DNA of 64,000 nt from Pandoraea commovens (GTDB taxonomy: Bacteria; Pseudomonadota; Gammaproteobacteria; Burkholderiales; Burkholderiaceae), in contig NZ_CABPSA010000004.1 of assembly GCF_902459615.1 (NCBI RefSeq), positions 1 to 64,000 of the forward strand, given 5' to 3'. Within the stretch, counting starts at the first letter, position 1; each line of letters begins with the position of its first letter. Below the pieces are notes generated by a model, which was given only the letters and a program-made list of their open reading frames with translations, searched no databases and was not told where the DNA came from. Position numbers and translations under genes: made by a program. Positions 57,018 through 64,000 of this stretch are shown piece after piece.

Positions 57018-59489
57018 TCAGAAGTCGATTTGCGCGGAGAGCAGGAACGTGCGTGGTGCAGCCACGGTGGCGTAGGTGCCGCTCATCAACCAGTAGTTCG
57101 AGTTGAAGAGGTTCTCGATGTTGGCGCGGAACACGACCGACTTGCCTGCGACATGCGTGCGATAACGTGCGCCGATGTCGTAGCGTGTCCACGCGGGCAA
57201 TTCGAGCGTGTTGGCAGCGTTGAAGTACATGCGCGACGTATTGATGATGCGGCCGTTGAGCGAGAGTCCCGGCACCCACGGCGTATCCCAGTCGACGCCA
57301 AGGTTGAACGCGCGCTTGGGCACGCCGTTCGCATCGTTGCCGTCGTTGGTGCCGCCGGCGGTCTTGGTGAGCTTGGCGTCGTAGAACGTGGCGCTGGCCA
57401 TCAGGCGCAGACCCTTGACCACTTCGCCGTACGCCGACAGTTCGATGCCGCGATTACGCTGTTCGCCGTCGAAGCTGTAGAGGTTGGTCGACGGATCGGT
57501 CACGGCGTTCGGGCGCTGCACCTGGAACACCGACACCGTCGTCGTCACCGGACCCCAGTCGGTCTTCACACCGGCTTCGTACTGCTTCGATTTGTACGGC
57601 GGGAACACTTGTCCGGCGTTGACGGTGCCGACGGGCGCGGTGCTGCCACGAGACAGACCCGAGGTGAAGTTCGCGTACACCGACACGTTCTGGAGCGGCT
57701 TGACGACGATGCCCGCGAGCGGCGAGACGGCGCTCTGGTTGTAGGTTCCGGTCAGCGCGCCGGTGGCGGTGCTGTAGTTGTCGAGCGCAACGCGCTGGTG
57801 ACGCAGACCGCCGGTGAGCAGCACTCGGTCGTTGAAGAACGAGAGGGTGTCGGTTACGGCGATACTTGTCAATGCCGATTCCGACGCCTTCTTGGCTTCG
57901 GTGCGCGCCGCGCTGATACCGGGCAGCGGCGACGGGTTGTAGATGTTCGAGGCGACCGACGTCGAGCCAGGCACATAGGCATTGCCCGAGTCCTGTTCCA
58001 GACGCGATGCCTGCACCGTCACTGTGTGACCGACGTCGAACGTCTTGAAGTTCACACGCGCGCCTACTTCGCCCGTGCGCGAGCGCGTGTACGAGTCGTA
58101 ATACGAATTCATGACGGTGAAGTTGCCGAGCGCATCGGCGGGGCCGCTCGGGAACGTCTGATAGGCCGTGGCGTAGTGATAGCCCACGGCACCCCACACC
58201 GTCACGTTGCGCAGCACGTCGTATTCGAGGCGCGTGGTCACGGCCGAGTCATGCAGATGCAGCTCGCTGCCGGGGTAGAAGTTGCGGTAGCCCGAGGGGG
58301 CGTCCGGAATCTTCTTGACGGAGGACTGGAAGCCGATCTGCGGACGGAAGTTGTCGTCGCCTTCGTGTTGCGTGTAGGCGTCGAGCGTCCAGCGTAGCCG
58401 TTGCGTGGTGTAGTCGAGGCCGACCGAGCCGAAGCCGATGCTCTGCTTGCCGTTGTCGAGCGTGGTGTTGCCGTCACGGAACACGCCGTTCAGACGCACG
58501 CCCCATTCCTGGTTCTCGCCGAAGCGACGACCCACGTCGGCTTCGACGCCGAGTTGCGATTTGCTCTGGAAGGTGGTCGTCAGGCGCGTGATCGGCTCGC
58601 TCGTGGCGCGCTTGGTCACCACGTTGATCGCGCCGCCGATACTGCCGCTCGGGCCGATGCCGTTCATCAGCGTGCCCGGTCCCTTGAGGACTTCGATGCG
58701 CTCGACGATGGCCGCAGGCACCCGGCTTGCGGACGCCATGCCGTACAGACCGTTCAGCCCTACGTCGCTGCTGGAGACGGTGTAGCCGCGAATCTGGAAG
58801 TCCTCGCCGAAGCCGCCGCTGGAAGTCAGCATGCGCACCGACGATTCGTTGACGACGACGTCGGCTAGCGTGCGCGCCTGCTGGTCGCGCACCATCTGCC
58901 CGGTGTAGTTCATCGTGCTGAACGGCACGTCCATGGCATCGGCCGAGCCGAGCATGCCGAGGCTGCCGCCGCGCGCGATCTGGCCGCCCGCGTAGGCCGG
59001 TTGCAGACCGTTGTCGTACGTGGCGGTGACGTGGGTCGTGGGCAGGGCGACTGCGTCGTCCGTGCTCGCGGCGCCGCTTGCAGGCGTGATCAGAAAGCTG
59101 CCATTCGATTGCGGGACGACTTCCACTCCTGTGCCTGCGACGAGGGCGTCGAGGCCATTACGCGGCGTGTAGGTGCCCTTGAGGCCGTTGCTGTGACGCC
59201 CGGCTGTGACTTCGGGCTTGAACGACAGCATGATGCCCGCGTCGCGACCGAAGCGGCTCAGTGCGTCTTCGAGCGAGCCTGCGGGAATGTCGAAGGCGCG
59301 CGCGCCCGGTGCGGCTGCGTTCTGGGCCTGTGCTGCGAGCGGCGTGAGGACGACTGCAAGGACCGCGCCCGTGGGGGCGGCAACGGCTGCGCCAAGGGCG
59401 ATGCGGCCCAGTGCGCAGGCCATCCGCGTGCGGCGATGGACCCAATTTGGTTGGCTGGGGCGCTGTTGCTGCCCACGGACGTGACCCAT
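57018..59489 (-). CDS. TonB-dependent siderophore transducer-receptor with STN domain
   Basis: 823 aa. Signal peptide (hydrophobic run to LAAQAQ, about 56). STN domain at about 65-115 (FDIPAGSLEDALSRFGRDAGIMLSFKPEVTAGRHSNGLKGTYTPRNGLDALVAGTGVEV), which passes the signal to FecR. Plug: MVRDQQARTLADVVVNESSVRM, VERIEVLKGPGTLMNGIGPSGSIGGAINVVTKRA. Barrel ends NIENLFNSNYWLMSG...LLSAQIDF. It follows FecI and FecR, the full surface-signalling trio. AAAGGT ribosome site. Confidence 0.92.
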   Translation of the reverse strand: MGHVRGQQQRPSQPNWVHRRTRMACALGRIALGAAVAAPTGAVLAVVLTPLAAQAQNAAAPGARAFDIPAGSLEDALSRFGRDAGIMLSFKPEVTAGRHSNGLKGTYTPRNGLDALVAGTGVEVVPQSNGSFLITPASGAASTDDAVALPTTHVTATYDNGLQPAYAGGQIARGGSLGMLGSADAMDVPFSTMNYTGQMVRDQQARTLADVVVNESSVRMLTSSGGFGEDFQIRGYTVSSSDVGLNGLYGMASASRVPAAIVERIEVLKGPGTLMNGIGPSGSIGGAINVVTKRATSEPITRLTTTFQSKSQLGVEADVGRRFGENQEWGVRLNGVFRDGNTTLDNGKQSIGFGSVGLDYTTQRLRWTLDAYTQHEGDDNFRPQIGFQSSVKKIPDAPSGYRNFYPGSELHLHDSAVTTRLEYDVLRNVTVWGAVGYHYATAYQTFPSGPADALGNFTVMNSYYDSYTRSRTGEVGARVNFKTFDVGHTVTVQASRLEQDSGNAYVPGSTSVASNIYNPSPLPGISAARTEAKKASESALTSIAVTDTLSFFNDRVLLTGGLRHQRVALDNYSTATGALTGTYNQSAVSPLAGIVVKPLQNVSVYANFTSGLSRGSTAPVGTVNAGQVFPPYKSKQYEAGVKTDWGPVTTTVSVFQVQRPNAVTDPSTNLYSFDGEQRNRGIELSAYGEVVKGLRLMASATFYDAKLTKTAGGTNDGNDANGVPKRAFNLGVDWDTPWVPGLSLNGRIINTSRMYFNAANTLELPAWTRYDIGARYRTHVAGKSVVFRANIENLFNSNYWLMSGTYATVAAPRTFLLSAQIDF

Positions 59490-59505
59490 GATCTGACCTT
59501 TCGTG

Positions 59506-59535
59506 TGGAAGTAGAGCGGTGGTGCTCGACTTCCA
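59506..59535 (-). promoter_or_regulatory. Strong leader hairpin before the STN receptor
   Basis: Transcript arms TGGAAGT plus GAGC pair with GCTC plus ACTTCCA (7 and 4 bp, one mismatch between), 6-nt loop, 17 nt before the start codon and next to the ribosome site. No T tract. Could control translation or stabilise the mRNA. Confidence 0.55.
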
Positions 59536-59636
59536 TGACCCGCGAAAAACAGAAACGGATCACCTTTTTCAAAAAATTTGTTGAGCCGCCTTAATGAGGC
59601 TTGAGTGCGGCTGGATTCGGTCGCGCTGTCCTTGCT

Positions 59637-60701
59637 TCAGGCCGGGACGAGCCGGATTTCCCGGGTGCCCCAGAAGCGGGTGACCGCCTCGGTGCGCACC
59701 GCGAGCGTGGTGCCGAGTGTGTCGAGAACCTTGCCGACGTCGTCGAGCGGAAACGTGCCCGACACGCGCAAGTTGGCCACGCTGGCGTCGCACGAGAGAG
59801 ATGCGTTGCTGTATCGCGCCAACTCGGCTACGAAATCGGCAAGGCGCATGCTGCGCGCAACGATGAAGCCTTCGGCCCACGTCGCGTCGTCCGTGGGCAT
59901 TTCTGTGGCTTCGGAGATGCTGTCCGTTGTGTAGCGCGCATGGTGCCCGGCCTGCACGATCAGCGACTTGTCGGATGTGGCGCGCGGACGAATCTCCACG
60001 GCGCCCTTGAATACGCTGACATGCGTGCCGTCGTCGAACTGACGTACGGTGTAACGCGTACCGAGCGCGCGTGCCGTGCCCTGCGAGGTTTCGATAAGGA
60101 ACGGGCGCGGCGGCACATGGTTGTCAGGCGCGGTCGTGACCAGCACTTCGCCGCCGATCAGCCTGACGCGACGTTCGTCGTCGTGATAGACGATGTCGAT
60201 GGCGCTATCGGTGTTGAGCACGAGTTGTGTGCCGTCATCCAGTTGCAACTTGCGACGCTCGCCCACGGCGGTGTGCACGTCAGCCGACCAGTGCTGCCAC
60301 GGCGACGAATGCAAGACACTCCATGTCCCCGCGCCAGCGAAGAGCAGCACCGCCAGCGACTTCACTGCGCGGCGGCGCTGAGGTGAGGCGGGCGGCGCCA
60401 GCGCGGCCTGTGCGACGCCCGCTTCCACGGGCGCGGCGAGCGGTGCGAGCTTGCCTTTGACGGACTCGATGCGTAGCCACGCACTTTCGTGATCGGGGTG
60501 CGCGTTGCGCCATGCGTGCCAGTCGGCGACGGTCTGCGGCGAGACGTCGTCGCCTTGCAACTCAATGAGCCACTCGATTGCGCGCTCGGCCACGTCAGCC
60601 GGTAGATTGGCGGCGTCGGTGGTGGCGTCGTACCAGCTCGAGCGAATGGCAGGCATGGCGATGTCGGGTTGTCGGGACGGCCGTGTTCGACGTGTCGGCA
60701 T
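59637..60701 (-). CDS. FecR-type anti-sigma/sigma regulator
   Basis: 354 aa. N-terminal DUF4880 (AERAIEWLIELQGDDVSPQTVADWHAWRNAHPDHESAWLRIESV), a transmembrane segment at about 120-137 (SLAVLLFAGAGTWSVLHS), then the periplasmic FecR domain (VHTAVGERRKLQLDDGTQLVLNTDSAIDIVYHDDERRVRLIGGEVLVTT). The start overlaps the FecI stop (TGATG), so both are made together. It relays receptor occupancy to FecI. Confidence 0.9.
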   Translation of the reverse strand: MPTRRTRPSRQPDIAMPAIRSSWYDATTDAANLPADVAERAIEWLIELQGDDVSPQTVADWHAWRNAHPDHESAWLRIESVKGKLAPLAAPVEAGVAQAALAPPASPQRRRAVKSLAVLLFAGAGTWSVLHSSPWQHWSADVHTAVGERRKLQLDDGTQLVLNTDSAIDIVYHDDERRVRLIGGEVLVTTAPDNHVPPRPFLIETSQGTARALGTRYTVRQFDDGTHVSVFKGAVEIRPRATSDKSLIVQAGHHARYTTDSISEATEMPTDDATWAEGFIVARSMRLADFVAELARYSNASLSCDASVANLRVSGTFPLDDVGKVLDTLGTTLAVRTEAVTRFWGTREIRLVPA

Positions 60702-61219
60702 CAGTCGAGAAACGACAAGTCGGCGAAATAGCAGCGCTGCAAGGCTTTCGCGAGATAACGCTTGACCGTCGGAATCGAGATGCCGAGCGTGGCCGCGATC
60801 TGGGCGTGCGTTTGTCCGTCGAGCTGCGAATACAGAAACGCCTGCCGCACCATGGTCGGCAGGCCGTCCAGGAGTCGATCCAGTTCCAGCAGCGTCTCAA
60901 GCATGATGGCGCGCGTTTCGGGCGACCATTCGACGTCGCGCGGCACTTGCGCGAGCGCTTCGAGATACGCGCGTTCGAGCTTCTGACGTCGCCAGTGATT
61001 CGAGACGAGATTCTGTGCAACCGTCGTGAGATACGCGCGGGGTTCGTCGAACGAGGCGGGGACCCGCTCGCTGCCGAGCAATCGTACGAAGGTGTCGTGC
61101 GCGATGTCGGCCGCTTGTTCGGCACTGCCCAGACGTCGATGCAACCAGCCCTTCAACCAGGAATGGTGATGGCTGTACAACATCTCGACGGTAGAGGGGA
61201 GGGTGCCCGGGGTTTGCAT
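60701..61219 (-). CDS. FecI-type ECF sigma factor
   Basis: 172 aa. Sigma2 region (YSHHHSWLKGWLHRRLGSAEQAADIAHDTFVRLLGS) and sigma4 HTH (GLPTMVRQAFLYSQLDGQTHAQIAATLGISIPTVKRYLAKALQRC). Sits first in a FecI-FecR-receptor run with a Fur box about 100 bp upstream. Transcribes the receptor and accessory genes when the siderophore is present. Confidence 0.92.
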   Translation of the reverse strand: MQTPGTLPSTVEMLYSHHHSWLKGWLHRRLGSAEQAADIAHDTFVRLLGSERVPASFDEPRAYLTTVAQNLVSNHWRRQKLERAYLEALAQVPRDVEWSPETRAIMLETLLELDRLLDGLPTMVRQAFLYSQLDGQTHAQIAATLGISIPTVKRYLAKALQRCYFADLSFLD

Positions 61220-61314
61220 GATCCAGCCTGATGCTCGGTCTACTCACGACGCTCAGGACCGGCGCGAACGCCGACAACGGTCATGCAGCAGGTGAGACAA
61301 ATGCCAATAATTTG

Positions 61315-61334
61315 TTAATGATAATCATTATTAA
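61315..61334 (-). promoter_or_regulatory. Fur box upstream of fecI-type gene
   Basis: TTAATGATAATCATTATTAA closely matches the GATAATGATAATCATTATC Fur consensus, with symmetric halves. About 95-115 bp upstream of the sigma-factor start. Indicates iron repression of the module. Confidence 0.85.
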
Positions 61335-61505
61335 TAACGTATGGGAAATATCCCTGTCAATCGGAAGTGCTTTTGGCGTAGACGATACGTTGGAGTGCCG
61401 AATTCGGGGCATCGTCGCTCAGGGCCGTGGGGTGGGCGTGAGCGGTCAGTGCAGGTGTTGTATTAAGGAGAATTCCGAAGATGTTTGCGATGCAGCATTT
61501 AATGC

Positions 61506-61535
61506 TTGACGCTCCAAATTGGCCTCAGTTACCAT
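61506..61535 (+). promoter_or_regulatory. Candidate promoter of the magnesium operon
   Basis: TTGACG (61506-61511), 18-bp spacer, TACCAT (61530-61535). It would leave a leader of about 325 nt before the first gene. Moderate match only. Confidence 0.4.
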
Positions 61536-61866
61536 CCGCCCTGTCTTCAGTTTAAGGGGTTAGTCCGTGAATTCCGATGCCAGTAGTCCTCGATCTTTGA
61601 TCGATTGATTGCCTGAGGATCCACAGCCTTCCCTGTGCCGCGTCCTCATGCAGGATGCGGTGTCTCGCGCCACTTGAACGCTCGCCCTGAGCGTATGTTT
61701 CCGGCGTCATTCCCGCAAAAGTTTCCACTGTCGTGCCTGTGATGGGCGCTGTCGTCTTGCGCATGCGTTTTGTGCCGTGCGTTGCGACGATGCGTTCTCG
61801 CGAGCCGGCCGTTCGTGCCGCGCGCTCACATGCGGTACGGACACTTCGCAGCCATGCGAGGAAATC
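61536..61866 (+). other. Long structured leader upstream of the mgt genes
   Basis: No large gene. Three hairpins are visible: CGATC-ttt-GATCG (61591-61603); TGAGGA/TCCTCA (61614-61619, 61643-61648) enclosing CACAG/CTGTG; and ACGCTC-gccct-GAGCGT (61678-61694). A 13-codon ORF opens near the 5' end. No M-box or yybP-ykoY riboswitch core is recognisable. Confidence 0.45.
61567..61608 (+). CDS. Candidate 13-aa leader peptide
   Basis: GTG start with AAGGGG seven bases before it (61554-61559), reading (M)NSDASSPRSLID, stop at 61606-61608. The 3' part lies in the CGATC/GATCG hairpin. It may couple translation to leader folding, as in mgtA-type operons elsewhere, but there is no evidence beyond position and ribosome site. 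Confidence 0.35.
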   Translation: MNSDASSPRSLID

Positions 61867-62214
61867 ATGCGAGCTTTTCAAACCTTCCAGGCTTTCCAGA
61901 GCCAACCGACGCGCACCACACCGGTGTCGCATCTGACCATCGTTTGCCTGGCCGAGGCCCTCGGGGCCTTGCGCAAGCAGATGTTCATCGATCTCACCGC
62001 GCTCGGCCTGCGCGCCACGCACGTCAGCATTACCCGCTGGAGCGACCGCGACGAGGCGTCTGCCACCGTCACGCTCGACTGCCCGCAAGGTTCGCGCGCT
62101 TCGCTCACGTCGCTCGTCATGCGGCTGTCGGGCGAGCGCAGCGTGCGCCGCGTGTTCTGGTCCGACGACGCCTCGCGTCGCGCGGCCACCACGGGCATGC
62201 CCGCGCACGCCTAG
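61867..62214 (+). CDS. Stand-alone MgtC C-terminal (ACT-like) domain protein
   Basis: 115 aa with a GAGGAAA ribosome site. SHLTIVCLAEALGALRKQMFIDLTALGLRATHVSITRWSDRDEASATVTLDCPQGSRASLTSLVMRLSGERSVRRVFWSDD follows the pattern of the cytosolic ACT-like domain of MgtC (strand, long helix, two strands, helix ending RLS-x-E-x-SV-x-x-V-x-W). There is no membrane part. It lies 335 bp upstream of mgtA, with a small leader ORF between, and probably belongs to the same Mg2+-response operon. Role inferred, perhaps a regulator of the transporter. Confidence 0.6.
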   Translation: MRAFQTFQAFQSQPTRTTPVSHLTIVCLAEALGALRKQMFIDLTALGLRATHVSITRWSDRDEASATVTLDCPQGSRASLTSLVMRLSGERSVRRVFWSDDASRRAATTGMPAHA

Positions 62215-62306
62215 TGCCGCGCGGCTGACCGATTCGACCCATCACTGCCGGATGACGCAACGCGCGTTTTCCTGCGTATCGAATCAACGAACCTAAGGAG
62301 TCCGAA

Positions 62307-62483
62307 ATGGAAGACGGAAGTAGTCGAATGTGGCCCGTCGGGACCGTACCTTTGACGTATGGCTTCCCGGCGGGCGACCCGATGCCAGAACCCCATACAC
62401 GTATTTTTGCTTTCACCGACCGCGCGCTGCGCGGCGCGGCTGGGTGCGTTCGCGCTTTTTTCCGGAGAGCTGATCTTCGGTAG
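62307..62483 (+). CDS. Candidate MgtL-like Mg2+-sensing leader peptide
   Basis: 58 aa with an AAGGAG ribosome site six bases before the ATG. The peptide starts MED and contains Asp24-Pro-Met-Pro-Glu-Pro29, a Pro/acidic run like MgtL of Salmonella (EPDPTPLP), where such runs destabilise the ribosome at low Mg2+ and let mgtA be transcribed. A terminator-like hairpin lies about 40 nt beyond the Pro codons, and mgtA begins 66 nt after the stop. The C-terminal part is basic. Gene is too short to be called by usual length limits; evidence is position, ribosome site and motif. Confidence 0.6.
   Translation: MEDGSSRMWPVGTVPLTYGFPAGDPMPEPHTRIFAFTDRALRGAAGCVRAFFRRADLR
62434..62461 (+). terminator. Candidate attenuator inside the leader ORF
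   Basis: GCGCG (62434-62438) and CGCGC (62451-62455) with a 12-nt loop, followed by six T. A rival hairpin CCGCGC-gct-GCGCGG (62420-62434) shares a base and could compete. This would let ribosome position on the leader decide read-through into mgtA. Confidence 0.5.
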
Positions 62484-62549
62484 CGACTGACGAGACCGGC
62501 CGGCCGCCTCGCCCATCAGGGCAAGCGTCAGTTGCGCCAGGAAATCGTC

Positions 62550-64000
62550 ATGACAAATAACCACCGCTCCCGCCATAAGCAGCGCGGCTTCGTCGACAAC
62601 GCCACAGCGTCCGACCTGCCGCTCTCGGGCCCCGAAGTCGTCGCACGTCTCGCGACCGAACCGCTGCACCAGGTCCTGCACACGCTCGGCACCGATGTCA
62701 GCGGCCTGCCGCTGGCCGACGTCGGCCAGCGCCAGACGCGCTACGGGCCCAACGAGATCGCCCACGACAAGCCGCCGCACTGGACGCGCCAGCTCGTCAG
62801 TGCCTTCAACAATCCGTTTGTCTTCGTGTTGCTCGCGCTCGTCACGATCAGCTTCTTTACCGACGTCTACTTCGCCGATCCGGGCGATCAGGATTACAAG
62901 GGCATCATCATCCTGTCGACGATGGTGACGATCAGCGGCCTGCTGCGCTTCTTCTCCGAGTTCCGGTCGCTTCAGGCGGCCGAAAAGCTCAAGGCGATGG
63001 TGCGCACCACCGCCAGCGTGCGCCGCCGTTTGTCGGCGTCGGGCAAGTCTGAGCGTCACGAGGTCGCCATGCGCGAGTTGGTCGTGGGCGACATCGTGAC
63101 GCTTCAGGCAGGGGACATGATCCCGGCCGATCTGCGTCTGATCGAATCGCGCGACCTGTTCATCAGTCAGGCGGTGCTCACCGGCGAGGCGCTGCCCGTC
63201 GAGAAGTACGACACGCTGGGTGCTGTCGCACAGAAATCGGCGTCCATCGCAGCGGGCGAGGGCAATGCGAACCTGCTCGATCTGTCCAACGTCTGCTTCA
63301 TGGGGACGAACGTCGTGAGCGGCACGGCCGTGGGCGTGGTCGTCGCGACCGGTGGCGACACGTATTTCGGCGCGCTGGCAAAGAATGTCGTCAGCCACAA
63401 GCGCGTGGAGACGAGCTTCGACCGTGGCGTGAACAGCGTGAGCTGGCTGCTGATCCGCTTCATGCTGGTGATGGTGCCGATCGTCTTCATGATCAACGGC
63501 CTCACCAAGGGCGACTGGGTCAGCGCTTTGACGTTTGCGCTGGCTGTGGCTGTGGGGCTGACGCCTGAAATGCTGCCGATGATCGTGAGCGCCAACCTCG
63601 CACGCGGCGCATTGGCGATGTCGCGCCGCAAGGTGGTGGTCAAGCGCCTGAACTCGGTGCAGAACTTCGGTGCGATGGACGTGCTGTGCACCGACAAGAC
63701 CGGCACGCTCACGCAGGACCGCATCATTCTCGAACAGCATCTGGATGTGGCGGGCGACGAGCAGGAAGACGTGCTGCGTCTGGGCTGGCTCAACAGCTAT
63801 CACCAGAGCGGCCAGCGCAATCTGATCGACGTGGCGATTATCCGTCGCGCCAATGAGATCGGCGAGTCGGTGCAGCCGCGCGCGTTTGCCAAGATCGATG
63901 AACTGCCGTTCGATTTCGTGCGTCGCCGCCTGTCCGTCGTGGTCGCGAACGATCGCGGTGAGCATCAGATGATCACGAAGGGTGCCGTCGAAGAAATGCT
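62550..64000 (+). CDS. mgtA: Mg2+-transporting P-type ATPase (partial)
   Basis: About 484 residues are present before the window edge. The cation ATPase N-terminus (LADVGQRQTRYGPNEIAHDKPPHWTRQLVSAFNNPFVFVLLALVTISFF) is followed by the actuator TGEALPVEK, the membrane LTPEMLPMIV segment of P3B pumps, and the phosphorylation site DKTGTLT with the Asp near residue 382. FVRRRLSVVV appears in the nucleotide domain. It imports Mg2+ from the periplasm. The start at 62550 has AGGA upstream. Confidence 0.93.
   Translation, partial: MTNNHRSRHKQRGFVDNATASDLPLSGPEVVARLATEPLHQVLHTLGTDVSGLPLADVGQRQTRYGPNEIAHDKPPHWTRQLVSAFNNPFVFVLLALVTISFFTDVYFADPGDQDYKGIIILSTMVTISGLLRFFSEFRSLQAAEKLKAMVRTTASVRRRLSASGKSERHEVAMRELVVGDIVTLQAGDMIPADLRLIESRDLFISQAVLTGEALPVEKYDTLGAVAQKSASIAAGEGNANLLDLSNVCFMGTNVVSGTAVGVVVATGGDTYFGALAKNVVSHKRVETSFDRGVNSVSWLLIRFMLVMVPIVFMINGLTKGDWVSALTFALAVAVGLTPEMLPMIVSANLARGALAMSRRKVVVKRLNSVQNFGAMDVLCTDKTGTLTQDRIILEQHLDVAGDEQEDVLRLGWLNSYHQSGQRNLIDVAIIRRANEIGESVQPRAFAKIDELPFDFVRRRLSVVVANDRGEHQMITKGAVEEM

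Noticed and set aside
61536-61866. M-box (ykoK) Mg2+ riboswitch in the mgt leader
   Set aside because: No match to the M-box core could be recognised by eye; the leader has other hairpins and a mini-ORF. A covariance-model search would decide.

Overview
The window is GC-rich DNA from a beta-proteobacterium, most likely Burkholderiaceae. Pandoraea is my best guess from gene content and codon use; no rRNA or other marker gene is present to prove it. It divides into a prophage (about 1-27,460, possibly to 28,620) and chromosomal accessory and metabolic genes (about 28,670-64,000).

Prophage. This is a short-tailed (P22-like podovirus) element whose left end and integrase lie outside the window. 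At the left sit a repressor, a YdaS/Cro-like protein and a CII-like regulator. Two clusters of a 15-bp operator (consensus ATACCC-N3-GGGTAT) cover a leftward promoter (554-596) and the repressor/Cro divergence (1822-1886), a layout resembling lambda OL/OR. A leftward lipoprotein and a Rap1a/Tai immunity-like protein between the two clusters look like lysogenic-conversion cargo. The early rightward operon (2224-8010) carries an O-like replication protein with a GAGTC repeat tract, a RusA-type resolvase and many small genes, and ends at a clear terminator. The late region (8126-26965) runs TerS, TerL, portal, scaffold, N4-gp56-type capsid, head-completion genes, a gp10-like DNA-stabilisation protein, ejection proteins (one with a glucosaminidase domain), an SGNH-esterase tailspike, and a holin/M15 endolysin/Rz/Rz1 lysis cassette. 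A visibly AT-richer membrane acyltransferase gene follows and could modify the surface glycan that the tailspike de-esterifies.

Metabolic section (28,669-41,630). It holds a LysR regulator with a class II aldolase; a secreted GH46 chitosanase behind a perfect palindrome; an RpiR regulator convergent with an amino-acid permease and a class III aminotransferase; a LysE exporter; an exported alpha/beta hydrolase; and a GntR regulator, DAACS symporter and low-specificity threonine aldolase run.

Iron section (40,839-61,334). Two paralogous modules each pair an AraC-type regulator with a divergent TonB-dependent siderophore receptor. Both divergent regions contain a GACA-N5-TGTC palindrome and a nearly identical Fur-like element. 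The first module continues into a periplasmic binding protein, a fused FhuB-type permease, a PvdE/SyrD-type exporter and a FhuC-type ATPase. A stand-alone GTP cyclohydrolase II follows. A third, leftward module has a FecI sigma factor (Fur box upstream), FecR, an STN-type receptor and the DUF4198/DUF3649/PepSY/DUF3325 accessory genes.

Magnesium section (61,500-64,000, cut by the window edge). A long structured leader with a 13-codon mini-ORF precedes a stand-alone protein resembling the C-terminal domain of MgtC. Next comes a 58-codon ORF with an Asp/Pro/Glu run and an internal terminator-like hairpin, then mgtA. This ORF is a candidate MgtL-like Mg2+-sensing leader peptide and is the most interesting regulatory structure I see here.
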